Assembly: GCA_964035545.1 (NCBI GenBank)
Contig: OZ037767.1
Coordinates: forward strand, 237,001 to 301,000
Direction: 5' to 3'
Length of the DNA: 64,000 nt
Source of the DNA: Bugula neritina
Taxonomy: Eukaryota; Bryozoa; Gymnolaemata; Cheilostomatida; Bugulidae
Every line of letters starts with the position of its first letter. Positions within the stretch are counted from its first letter, which is position 1. This document shows, one piece after another, positions 54,901 to 64,000 of this stretch. A program made the position numbers and the translations under genes. The notes beneath the pieces were generated by a model that was not told where the DNA came from, searched no databases, and saw only the letters and a program-made list of their open reading frames with translations.

Positions 54901-57900
54901 ATAGCATATTATATGATGTATTATAGTATATAATGTATTATATTATATATTATAGCATATTATATGATGTATTATATTATATATTATAGTATCTTATGTG
55001 ATGTATTATATTATATATTATAGCATATTATATGATGTATTATAGTATATTATATGATGTACTATATTATATATTATAGTATCTTATGTGATGTATTATA
55101 TTATATATTATAGCATATTATATGATGTATTATAGTATATAATATGATGTATTATATTATATATTATAGTATATTATATGATGTATTATATTATATATTA
55201 TAGTATCTTATTTGATAGCCAACACAAGATACATCCTCTGGGAATGTAATGTTAGAGCAGAAGTTAGTCTACCACCTCAAGGAACTTCTTATTACCTGAG
55301 GAGTTGCCCTCTCTCTACTGAGACTGCGCGCTCTAAGAGAAGTGGCTGTAGATCTCATTGTTTCTACACCAGTGAGCTCTTCGGACTTCTACCAACAACA
55401 GATGTAAAGTATCACAATATTCAGTATATTCAAGTCTTCCATTAGAATTGTAAATGCATACAAGCTGAAGGTTTAGTCTAATAGCAAAACTCTTTACCTT
55501 TTGATTTCTCTGTTCAAAAAAATTCTTTAGGCCAGAGAGGAATAGAATGAGTGCTTTTAGGTCTCCATTAACTATATCTGCAGTAGTAGAGGTCAATGGA
55601 AATATAATATATCTCTCAGCTTATTGATGTCTACGTAGTTACCATGGTTACCATGGATATTACTTCAACCATACTGCCTCACTAGAAACCTTAGTTTATA
55701 TAACTAGAAGTTGTCTGCTCTATAGAATATATACAACTATACGAGAGTAGATAAGCGAATAGTTATTAGCATACTATTACTATAATACTATTACTGTAAT
55801 ACTATCACTATTATACTATTGATGATTCACCCAACAGCTTCATCCTTCTCTATACTGAAAGACTCAACTTTTAAAGGAGCAAACAACTCCCTGGTCAATA
55901 ATATATTGTTTGAATCCACAGCGTTCAATGATACTGGAACTTACAAGGTATATTGCAGACATAAATATACCGTTGATGACCTATATATAAATATTGCTGA
56001 TGACCTATATATAAATATTGCTGATGACCTATATATAAATATTGCTGATGACCTATATATAAATATTGCTGATGACCTATATATAAATATTGCTGATGAC
56101 CTATATATAAATATTGCTGATGACCTATATATAAATATTGCTGATGACCTATATATAAATATTGCTGATGACCTATATATAAATATTGCTGATGGCCTAT
56201 ATATAAATATTGCTGATGGCCTATATATAAATATTGCTGATGGCCTATATATAACTTGTGTGTGAAGAAGGTGTGAGTGGATGACAATAGAATACCAGAC
56301 ATGTTTCTATCTATTGTATAAGAATAGTGAAATAAGTACTATGAGCAGTGAGAGAGTGCAAGATGCTATCAGCACAAGGAGTGTATACAGTGTATACAGT
56401 GTAGACAGTGTATACAGTGTATACACTGTCTACACTGTATACAGTGTATATAGTGTATATAGTGTATACAGTGTATATAGTGTATATAGTGTATATAGTG
56501 TATACAGTGTATATAGTGTATACACTGTATACACTGTCTACACTATATACACTATATACACTATATACACTGTATACACTATATACACTGTATACACTAT
56601 ATACACTGTATACACTGTATACACTATATACACTATATACAGTGTATACAGTGTAGACAGTGTATACAGTGTATATAGTGTATACACTGTATATAGTGTA
56701 TATAGTGTATATAGTGTATACAGTGTATATAGTGTATATAGTGTATACACTATATACACTATATACTATATACACTGTATACACTATATACACTATATAC
56801 ACTATATACAGTGTATACAGTGTAGACAGTGTATACAGTGTATATAGTGTATACACTGTATATAGTGTATATAGTGTATATAGTGTATACAGTGTATAGT
56901 GTATACAGTGTATATAGTGTATACACTGTATACACTGTCTACACTATATACACTATATACACTATATACACTGTATACACTGTCTACACTATATACACTA
57001 TATACACTGTATACACTATATACACTATATACAGTGTAGACAGTGTATACAGTGTATATAGTGTATACACTGTATATAGTGTATATAGTGTATATAGTGT
57101 ATATAGTGTATACAGTGTATATAGTGTATATAGTGTATACAGTGTATATAGTATATAGTGTATATAGTGTATACACTATATACACTATATACACTGTCTA
57201 CACTATATACACTATATACACTATATACACTATATACACTGTATACACTATATACACTGTATACACTATATACACTATATACACTATATACAGTGTATAC
57301 AGTGTAGACAGTGTATACAGTGTATATAGTGTATACACTGTATATAGTGTATATAGTGTATATAGTGTATACAGTGTATAGTGTATACAGTGTATACACT
57401 ATATACACTATATACACTATATACAGTGTATACACTATATACACTATATACACTATATACACTGTATACACTATATACACTATATACAGTGTATACAGTG
57501 TAGACAGTGTATACAGTGTATATAGTGTATACACTGTATATAGTGTATATAGTGTATACAGTGTATATAGTGTATATAGTGTATACACTATATACACTAT
57601 ATACACTGTATACACTATATACACTATATACACTATATACACTATATACACTATATACAGTGTATACAGTGTAGACAGTGTATACAGTGTATACACTATA
57701 CACACTGTATACACTATACACTGTATACACTATATACACTATATACAGTGTAGACAGTGTATACACTGTATACACTATATACACTGTATACACTATATAC
57801 ACTATATACACTATATACACTGTATACACTGTCTACACTATATACACTATATACACTGTATACAGTGTATATAGTGTAGACAGTGTATACAGTGTAGACA

Positions 57901-60554
57901 GTGTATACAGTGTATATAGTGTATACACTGTATATAGTGTATATAGTGTATATAGTGTATACAGTGTATATAGTGTATATAGTGTATACACTATATACAC
58001 TATATACTATATACACTGTATACACTATATACACTATATACACTATATACAGTGTATACAGTGTAGACAGTGTATACAGTGTATATAGTGTATACACTGT
58101 ATATAGTGTATATAGTGTATACAGTGTATAGTGTATACAGTGTGTATAGTGTATATAGTGTATATAGTGTATATAGTGTAGAGAATATAAAATAGTGAAA
58201 CTTACCTGATGCAGAGACTTCTGGGCAGGTGTAGCCCAGGTTGTTCAGGTGCTGCAAGCAAGTGCGGACTCTCTCAAACTGCCCTTGCTGACTCCTTATC
58301 TCGTAGTCGTGCACCTCAAAGTCCTCGGCTAGAAATAAGGACGTGCTGTACTCAGATACTATGAGGCAGTTGGTATCCAGTCATATAACAGCTAACAGCG
58401 CTGCCGCTACTGACCCACTCGTGCCCGCAGTAAAACTACCCCTCAGAGTTTGCATGAAGTAAGTAGAGAGGCTGGTGAAACACAGTAGCTAATATATATG
58501 TATGAAGTAAATAGGGGCTGGTAGCTAATATATAACACAGTCAATTGAATAGATTACAATGCTTGTGGAGTCTTGCATTATACTATCCCAACTTTTATCA
58601 GAGCTGCACAATGCACCGGGCTGAGAGTTAGATTGAAAAATAAACAATTAGTTAATGGAAAACTTGATTAGTGCACACAATAATCATATACACAGAGAGT
58701 GTGATTATGGGCAATGTAGCCAAGTGTAGCTAGCTGATGTATACAATCACCTGCATACAATCACCTGTATATACAGCCACGTAACATTGTTGACTTAACT
58801 AATATATATATTATACCAGCTTCTGTTGTTCTAATATTGTTTATATTATTAAAATTAATGAACCAAAAGGTAGAGGTGCCTGCAGAGTGGAAATAAAGAG
58901 CAGCTATTTATATTAAAAACCAACACATTACAGAAGCTGCTGTAGACTGAAAACTTACACAGGGCACTGAGCAGTAGGGGCAGGGTATACCCGTCACTAA
59001 TAGACTTTTTAAGATCAGCTTCCAACGTCTTTCCTCTGGTTTGAAGGACAGAGTTTACCCAAGTGGTCAGCTCCTGCAATACGTCATAAGATAGATACTG
59101 TAGCGTCACACAACACTCTGGTAGAAATTAGTTTGTTAGCTTATTATCACATAATGTTTCAGTCAGCAGTTGATTAAAAATACTTAAATGAAGTTCTACA
59201 AGAGAAATATAATTACAACTTATTTAGCTACAAAAATATAAATTCAACTAAAAATTAAATTTGAATTTGGCTGAGCCACACAAGTGCTTTGCTTGTGACT
59301 TTACTACAGGGTACTGACTTGACTACAGAGTACTGATTTGACTACAGAGTACTGACTTTACTACAGGGTACTGACTTGACTACAGAGTACTGACTTGACT
59401 ACAGAGTACTGACTTGACTGCAGAGTACTGACTTGACTACAGAGTACTGACTTGACTACAGAGTACTGATTTGACTACAGAGTACTGACTTTACTACAGG
59501 GTACTGACTTGACTACAGAGTACTGACTTGACTACAGAGTACTGACTTGACTGCAGAGTACTGACTTGACTACAGAGTACTGACTTGACTACAGAGTGCT
59601 GACTTGACTACAGAGTACTGACTTGACTACTGAGTGCTGACTTTACCTGAGTGCTCCAAGAAAGAGGTTGAGTTGATGACATTTTGCTGCCGCAATGACA
59701 GAGTATAAACTAGAGAAAGTGAGCTTATCTATGTCAGCATAACAACGGTAGGTAGACTTAGAGGTGATAAACTGTGAACAGGTGCAAAGTACTTGAGATA
59801 CAATGTGCTCAGACTAAACAGTCAGCTCTCAGACTAAACAGTCAACTCTGTCTACAGCTTTCAGACTAAACACGGTCAGCTCTGTCTACAGCTCTCAGAC
59901 TAGACAGTCAGCTCTGTCTACAGCTCTCAGACTACACAGTCAACTCTGTCTACAGCTCTCAGACTACACGGTCAGCTCTGTCTACAGCTCTCAGACTAGA
60001 CAGTCAGCTCTGTCTACAGCTCTCAGACTACACAGTCAACTCTGTCTACAGCTCTCAGACTAGACAGTCAGCTCTGTCTACAGCTCTCAGACTACACAGT
60101 CAACTCTGTCTACAGCTTTCAGACTAACCTCACACTGGCCTAAGGCCCAGCGTCTGTCTATCTCCACAATAGGGGTGCCTCTCCTAGCACTACGCGGAGA
60201 TTTGGCCACCAGTCTCACGCCATTCTGCCGAACTCTCAAGGCTTGTGATGAAACCAGAGCCATTCTTTCGTCTGTACAGCTGGCCTCGCTTTCAGCCTGA
60301 GCAGTTGTGTCGATGTCTTTGCTTTTCAACACAGGGTTGTGACGAACGCTCGTGGAATTAGAGAGCTCACAACTCCCAGTTAGCTTGTCAGTAGAAATCT
60401 CAAGCTTATTGGGAATCATTTCAATGAGCTCTCGGCTTTCTTGCACTTGATATGAAGGTTTATGTTGACAAACATCTGGTATGATGAGCTGAGAAGTCAA
60501 ATGATGTGCCTTGGTGAGTTCACCAGCTTTATTGCTATACAGCAATACTTCCAT
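36998..60554 (-). CDS. CH-domain and SAM-domain scaffold protein, up to 18 exons
   Basis: Seen: exons 60129-60554, 59647-59709, 58959-59073, 58206-58328, 55498-55577, 55296-55388, 54733-54825, 54351-54614, 53582-54214, 53180-53332, 52404-52537, 52124-52293, 51913-51993, 50995-51204, 49374-49536, 48218-48505, 39390-39447 and 36998-37216 join in phase. From the ATG at 59682 the product is 970 aa; with exon 1, 1121 aa. Residues 13-118 form a calponin-homology domain (ELTTWVNSVLQTRGK, RVRTCLQHLNNLGY, NGDLKALILFLSGLKNFF), most like neuron navigators. A Ser/Thr/Gln-rich linker follows, a coiled coil near 788-835, and a C-terminal SAM domain near 884-945 (MKMFLKELGYEKYLPIFEGE, LLELGLPLGP). No AAA domain is seen. 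Probably a cytoskeletal adaptor; exact family unknown. The last join spans an 8.8-kb intron. Confidence 0.8.
37244..38289. repeat. 22-bp array, last intron of the CH-SAM gene
   Basis: About 46 copies of gagtactactcaacataaca with gt and tt variants, starting about 25 bases from the last exon's acceptor. Confidence 0.95.
38470..38585. repeat. Pyrimidine-rich repeat
   Basis: Imperfect copies of caccctctctcccaccct; a strongly strand-asymmetric tract. Confidence 0.8.
38877..38985. repeat. 43-bp array
   Basis: Two to three copies containing tataatatacaccatacatg. Confidence 0.85.
40235..40662. repeat. About 36-bp AT array
   Basis: About eleven copies of a unit with agaaagaataatatatatag. Confidence 0.9.
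41084..43113. mobile_element. 2.03-kb foldback element with arms of about 0.9 kb
   Basis: The arms 41084 to about 41995 and about 42205 to 43113 are near-perfect reverse complements around a loop with (CA)n. Each end carries five tandem copies of attagtccgaaggtcc. An 8-bp direct repeat, aacacacc, flanks it (41076-41083 and 43114-43121), typical of hAT-class integration. The same 68-codon frame occurs once in each arm because they mirror each other; no transposase seen. Confidence 0.88.
43122..43450. repeat. 28-bp array
   Basis: About twelve copies of a unit with caacatactaatatacaata, starting directly after the foldback element's right flank. Confidence 0.92.
44700..44937. repeat. 22-bp array, left part
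   Basis: About ten copies containing ccactcagggggttacagtg. It resumes at 45451-45487 after an inserted element. Open frames here are artefacts. Confidence 0.93.
44938..45450. mobile_element. 513-bp inverted-repeat element inside a minisatellite
   Basis: The ends ggtgtcaccccagatagacg and, reversed, ggtgtcattccagatagatg are inverted repeats of about 35 bp; further agtctaactgggaag-like blocks extend the homology. The 22-bp array is interrupted at gtcccaact and resumes with gtcccact, suggesting an 8-bp target duplication with one change. Nonautonomous, hAT-like. Confidence 0.75.
45451..45487. repeat. 22-bp array, right part
   Basis: One and a half copies of the unit seen at 44700-44937, stranded on the far side of the element. 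Confidence 0.9.
45795..46077. repeat. 21-bp array, left part
   Basis: About thirteen copies of tatagagtatataatatagt, interrupted by the element at 46078-47241. Confidence 0.93.
46078..47241. mobile_element. 1.16-kb inverted-repeat element rich in taattaca motifs
   Basis: It starts cagggttggggtaattgtaa and ends with the inverse aattgaccccaaccctg. A 6-bp direct repeat, gtatag, flanks it (46072-46077 and 47242-47247). Removing the element plus one gtatag restores the 21-bp array unit exactly. A second element is nested inside at 46339-46983. Confidence 0.88.
46339..46983. mobile_element. 645-bp palindromic MITE nested in the larger element
   Basis: The ends gggtcattccatgcca and, reversed, gagtcattccatacca continue as an imperfect palindrome through the interior. 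A 7-bp duplication, tatagta, flanks it (46332-46338 and 46984-46990). The plus-strand frame at 46349-46642 is not supported as a gene. Confidence 0.82.
47242..47850. repeat. 21-bp array, right part
   Basis: About 29 copies of the same unit as at 45795-46077. The period is a multiple of three, so frames stay open on both strands. Confidence 0.93.
48055..48205. repeat. About 20-bp AT array next to CH-SAM exon 16
   Basis: Imperfect copies of tgtagtatattacactata, ending close to the exon's donor at 48217. Confidence 0.8.
48525..48868. repeat. 37-bp array, CH-SAM intron 15
   Basis: About nine copies with gtatagagtagaatgtgtat, starting about 20 bases from the exon 16 acceptor. Confidence 0.92.
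49027..49346. repeat. 15-bp array, CH-SAM intron 15
   Basis: About 21 copies of gctcagtggcttaga, ending about 28 bases from the exon 15 donor. The minus-strand frame SKPLSSTPLS is an artefact of the 15-bp period. Confidence 0.93.
49566..49706. repeat. About 37-bp array, CH-SAM intron 14
   Basis: Four copies containing cacgtagtggctagctgcag, near the exon 15 acceptor. The rest of this intron, 49707-50994, holds no supported feature. Confidence 0.85.
51235..51900. repeat. About 37-bp array, CH-SAM intron 13
   Basis: About eighteen copies containing catatgtatactcagggga. It begins about ten bases inside the exon 13 donor. Confidence 0.93.
52555..53150. repeat. 15-16-bp AT array, CH-SAM intron 10
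   Basis: About 38 copies of ttatatactatgtta fill the intron; open frames in all plus frames are artefacts. Confidence 0.93.
53350..53577. repeat. 23-bp array, CH-SAM intron 9
   Basis: About ten copies containing gatgacatcacagcacacaa make up nearly the whole 249-bp intron, from four bases after the donor. Confidence 0.93.
54615..54732. repeat. 16-bp array of splice donors, CH-SAM intron 7
   Basis: On the coding strand the 118-bp intron is seven copies of gtgagtagtactggta; the first copy (gtgagtggtactagta) is the functional donor of the exon ending at 54733, and the last runs into the acceptor tattacag. Confidence 0.96.
54838..55212. repeat. AT-rich array, CH-SAM intron 6
   Basis: Units of about 31 bp with tatattatagcatattatat and one-step variants. 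Confidence 0.9.
55838..55947 (+). CDS. Possible immunoglobulin-domain exon, opposite strand
   Basis: Between an acceptor-like cacccaacag and a donor AAG|gtatat lies a 110-base open block ending FNDTGTYK, preceded by LVNNILFESTA: the strand-F signature (D-x-G-x-Y) of an Ig domain. It starts in codon phase 1, as Ig exons usually do. No other Ig exon is visible on this strand, and it sits inside an intron of the CH-SAM gene, so it may be a stray or relic exon. Confidence 0.35.
55974..56262. repeat. 24-bp array
   Basis: Twelve near-perfect copies containing gatgacctatatataaata. The period is a multiple of three, so the frame from the preceding Ig-like block stays open as DDLYINIA repeats. Confidence 0.95.
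56384..58182. repeat. 1.8-kb array of a 9-bp unit and its reverse complement
   Basis: Built from gtatacagt, gtatatagt and their complements in blocks that switch orientation every few dozen bases, so the array is a chain of perfect hairpins. It fills most of CH-SAM intron 4. All reading frames on both strands are artefacts. Confidence 0.95.
59300..59646. repeat. 20-bp array, CH-SAM intron 2
   Basis: About seventeen copies of gactacagagtactgacttg. On the coding strand the first copy contains the donor gtaaagtcagcactc, and the unit reads gtcaagtcagtactctgta. Confidence 0.92.
59815..60128. repeat. About 31-bp array, CH-SAM intron 1
   Basis: About ten copies. On the coding strand the donor gttagtctgaaagctgtaga is followed by copies reading gtagtctgagagctgtaga, so the donor lies within the unit. 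Confidence 0.9.
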
Positions 60555-60671
60555 GATGGGAATTATTAGGAGTTATCTTTCCAGTGGTAATGAATAATAA
60601 CTACACCTGAAAAATAGTCATATTCAAATAATTATTTAAATACCTATCTTACCTATAGTATTAAATTAAAA

Positions 60672-61138
60672 TTATGTGTAGTATATAGTAGAGAGTATAC
60701 AAGTATATATTAGAGAGTATACAAGTATATAGTAGAGAGTATACAAGTATATAGTAGAGAGTATACAAGTATATAGTAGAGAGTATACGAGTATATAGTA
60801 GAGGGTATACGAGTATTTAGTAGAGAGTATACAAGTATATAGTAGAGAGTATACAAGTATATAGTAGAGAGTATACAAGTATATAGTAGAGAGTATACAA
60901 GTATATAGTAGAGAGTATACAAGTATATAGTAGAGAGTATAGTATATAGTAGAGAGTATATAGTTAGTAGAGAGTATATAGTAGAGAGTATACAAGTATA
61001 TAGTAGAGAGTATACAAGTATATAGTAGAGAGTATACAAGTATATAGTAGAGAGTATACAAGTATATAGTAGAGAGTATACAAGTATATAGTAGAGAGTA
61101 TACAAGTATATAGTAGAGAGTATACAAGTATATAGTGT
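60672..61138. repeat. 22-bp array upstream of the CH-SAM gene
   Basis: About 21 copies of gtatacaagtatatagtaga; frames open by periodicity only. Confidence 0.93.
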
Positions 61139-61249
61139 AAACATACAACTAAAAATAGACCAAAGTATTCAAGTAGAATTTAAACAGACTATTAAAGAGA
61201 GATAAACAGAGACTGGAATGTGTTGATCAACTAACAAGACTACAACCAT

Positions 61250-61360
61250 ACATATAGTAGACAACATATAGTAGACAACGTATAGTAGACAACGTATACT
61301 GCTATGGGGGGGGGGGGGGGGGGGTGATGGTGAAAGGTGGTGCTACATAATATAGTAGAC
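61250..61360. repeat. Array with a G-run, left of the MITE
   Basis: Copies of tatagtagacaacgtatact and ggtggtgctacata flank a run of about 18 G at 61305-61324. Matching copies resume at 62023-62100. Confidence 0.8.
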
Positions 61361-62022
61361 AATCACGGGCTTTCCATGTATCGATCTGAGAAATGTGCAC
61401 AGATCGATCGTTTTTCCATGAGAGAGTCAGATCGATCTCGAGAAGTTGCTTCCTCTTAAGTGAAGGGTACTTTAAAAGTATAATTTGTTCACCTATTTGA
61501 GTGATTAAAGCTACTACTGTTGAAAACAAGATTGTCGTAGTCTAAAATTTAATCCCAGCTATAAACTATACGCAGCAAAGCTTTCAGTGTATGGTAATTT
61601 GGTCAATTTAAAATAATTAATTTTAATTTTTTAGCTCGACAGCTTATGTAAAATTAATGGCTGTCTTGCAGATTATTAATAAACTTACAGGACTGTTAGG
61701 CTTAAAATTACAAAGAAAATAGCTAATGAAACTAAGTTTTAATAGTCATTTAAAATCAGTTTAAATTATCCCATTTTTTTACCTTCTACTGCATATAATT
61801 GAGTTTTCTTAATCATTGTACTGAAAGTCAGAGTTTTGGCATCTGAAAAGGTGGCTATCATAATTATTTAATACTTTGCTTAGTAATTATCAACAAGTTA
61901 TCATTTTTATTAGCAGACAACATTGTAGCCGCAGTCTTTTTCTACTTCTCAGATCGATCTTTAGCGTCTTTCCATGGATCGCTGAGATCGATCTGAGATC
62001 GGTCCATGGAAAGCCGGTGATT
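61361..62022. mobile_element. 662-bp inverted-repeat element
   Basis: The ends aatcacgggctttccatg and catggaaagccggtgatt are inverted; gatcgatct-type blocks extend the repeats to about 80 bp. The flanking array is split by it (tagtagac on the left, gtatactgc on the right). No clear target duplication and no coding region. Confidence 0.78.
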
Positions 62023-62639
62023 GTATACTGCTATGGTAAAAGGTGGTGCTACATATAGTAGACAACTTATACTGCTATGGTGAAAGGTGGTGCTACATAT
62101 AACAAGTGGATACTATATTAAGTAAATAGTATGACAGGAAATACTGCCATATGTGTATGTAGTGTACTCAGGAAATACTAGAATAACATAGCAGGACTTA
62201 TATTTCAATAGCAAATAATCCTATAGCAGCTGTAGAATGTGATACTACATATAATTCTATAATAATATAATAATACATTAATATAATAATGTCGTATAAA
62301 ATAACCCTGGGCAACATGTGTCATTGTTGTTGAAAGGAGAAGAGAAGTTGGTATAATATGCTAAATAGACTCAATAGTATTGCTACACAACAGTTGTAGA
62401 AGTTTAGTTACAGCTCAGTTTCTCAGCTCACGTTAGTATTTCATGTGAACAAGCATGTTATTATTCAAGAGAAGATAACTGCCAACAACCATAAAATACA
62501 CTGCTATATACTCTAGCCTACTACAAGAGCTATTATACTTAGTATACACAGTCCATAAACTCAACATACACCATTCAGTGTATATATATCTTCATCTAAC
62601 AGATCACTTCACCTTACTATGAGTCAGTCACTATTGTAA

Positions 62640-63055
62640 CTCAGTCACTAAACTAGGAATCAGTCACTATTGTAACTCAGTTATTACTATGAGTCAGTCA
62701 CTATTGTAACTCAGTTATTACTATGAGTCAGTCACTATTGTAACTCAGTTATTACTATGAGTCAGTCACTATTGTAACTCAGTTATTACTATGAGTCAGT
62801 CACTATTGTAACTCAGTTATTACTATGAGTCAGTCACTATTGTAACTCAGTTATTACTATGAGTCAGTCACTATTGTAACTCAGTTATTACTATGAGTCA
62901 GTCACTATTGTAACTCAGTTATTACTATCAGTCAGTCACTATTGTAACTCAGTTATTACTATGAGTCAGTCACTATTGTAACTCAGTTATTACTATCAGT
63001 CAGTCACTATTGTAACTCAGTTATTACTATGAGTCAGTCACTACTGTAACCCAGT
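62640..63055. repeat. 34-bp array
   Basis: About twelve copies with gagtcagtcactattgtaac. Confidence 0.94.
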
Positions 63056-63169
63056 CACTAAACTATGAGTAACTTCTTATTGTAACTCATTCACTAAACT
63101 ATGAGTGTGATTGAATTGTAAGCAAAGATTAAATAACTCAGTGCTCATGACAAACCTGTTGCACAGCTA

Positions 63170-63432
63170 TTCTATCAACAGTATGGAAGTGTCAACAGAT
63201 GAACAGCTACTGTATCAACAGTATGGAAGTGTCAACAGATGAACAGCTACTCTATCAACAGTATGGAAGTGTCAACAGATGAACAGCTACTGTATCAACA
63301 GTATGGAAGTGTCAACAGATGAACAGCTACTCTATCAACAGTATGGAAGTGTCAACAGATGAACAGCTACTCTATCAACAGTATGGAAGTGTCAACAGAT
63401 GAACAGCTACTGTATCAACAGTATGAAGACAT
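63170..63432. repeat. 40-bp array
   Basis: About six and a half copies with caacagtatggaagtgtcaa. Confidence 0.93.
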
Positions 63433-64000
63433 CAACAGGTTTCACAGCATAGTATACCATCTAATTATTGCAATGTGTTCCAAGTAAACACATTGTTTGC
63501 TTGTGTCATTGTAGTTCGAAGTTTCTATATTATAGTATAATTATATTTCTACAATAATTTATGATAGTTATACTGTAGTTTGATGCATGTGTCACTAATA
63601 TTGATTGCTTACTGAGCAAATGATAGTTTGTTGTTAGAGATAATTATATCAAATCAGAATGATACAGCAGAGCAGTCCCCCTGCGAAATGTCTATGCTGC
63701 ATGTAGAAGAAGTTGCGCACATATCTCTATAGAGTATACCATAAAACACAACACGCCCCCTGTCTACCATTCAGTGTATATAGAGAGCTATACATATTTA
63801 CTACAAACTTATTTAGTCCTCAAACTTTTGCTTCACAGCAGCCAAACATTACAAATAGTCTTAGAAGAAAAAATTTACTACTAACCAAAGGAATAACTGA
63901 ATACAATCTATAGTGCATGTTGAGGTAGAGTACTTACAGTTACGGTGAGTGTGAGTTGTGAGTAGTACTGAGTAGTGGTGTAAGTACTGGGTAGTAGTGT

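Larger units (their letters stand above)
62101..64000. other. Right flank, repeats and plain intergenic DNA
   Basis: Arrays at 62640-63055 and 63170-63430. Elsewhere no exon, tRNA or motif I can support; the frame at 63713-63913 has no evidence. Confidence 0.55.

Noticed and set aside
55212-55445. 77-codon plus-strand frame
   Set aside because: Antisense to CH-SAM exon 55296-55388, which fits the splice chain on the minus strand.
56281-58131. Many overlapping VYSVYT or YTLYTL frames on both strands
   Set aside because: All are products of the 9-bp repeat, open in every frame.

Overview
The window is eukaryotic and almost certainly metazoan: AT-rich DNA with spliced genes (GT-AG introns, AATAAA signals), many short exons, and a gene set typical of an animal with motile cilia, Notch-type O-glycan elongation and secreted cystine-knot hormones. 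Exons were found by reading both strands, joining blocks only where splice sites and codon phase agree, and comparing translations with remembered family hallmarks. No database search was run. I cannot name the species; a non-model marine invertebrate with unusually minisatellite-rich introns fits best.

Layout. 1-900: flank, one doubtful exon. 1023-8834 (-): DNAI4/WDR78, axonemal dynein intermediate chain, 15 exons. 8835-11311: AT-rich intergenic DNA with one MITE. 11312-16654 (+): XXYLT1, xyloside xylosyltransferase, 8 exons. 17604-25772 (-): GPR107/GPR108-type seven-transmembrane protein, 16 exons. 26589-27711 (+): leucine-rich-repeat protein, divergent from GPR107. 28616-29118 (-) and 34730-35511 (-): two genes for glycoprotein-hormone beta-5-like cystine-knot proteins with identical exon-2 length and splice phase. 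A possible small secreted peptide lies between them (30347-30466, +). 36998-60554 (-): one large gene joining an N-terminal calponin-homology domain to a C-terminal SAM domain through a Ser-rich, coiled-coil linker. 60555-64000: repeats and one MITE.

Two layers of repeats cover much of the window. First, most introns are filled by their own private minisatellite. In several, the repeat unit contains the intron's 5' splice site, sometimes with the last bases of the exon, so the intron looks as if it grew by tandem copying of its donor. Second, at least six nonautonomous inverted-repeat elements are present, several inside arrays, with target-site duplications that can be read from the uninterrupted array unit.

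The genes do not form a pathway. DNAI4 serves ciliary beating, XXYLT1 and GPR107 act in the secretory pathway, the GPB5-like proteins are candidate hormones, and the CH-SAM protein is a probable cytoskeletal scaffold.
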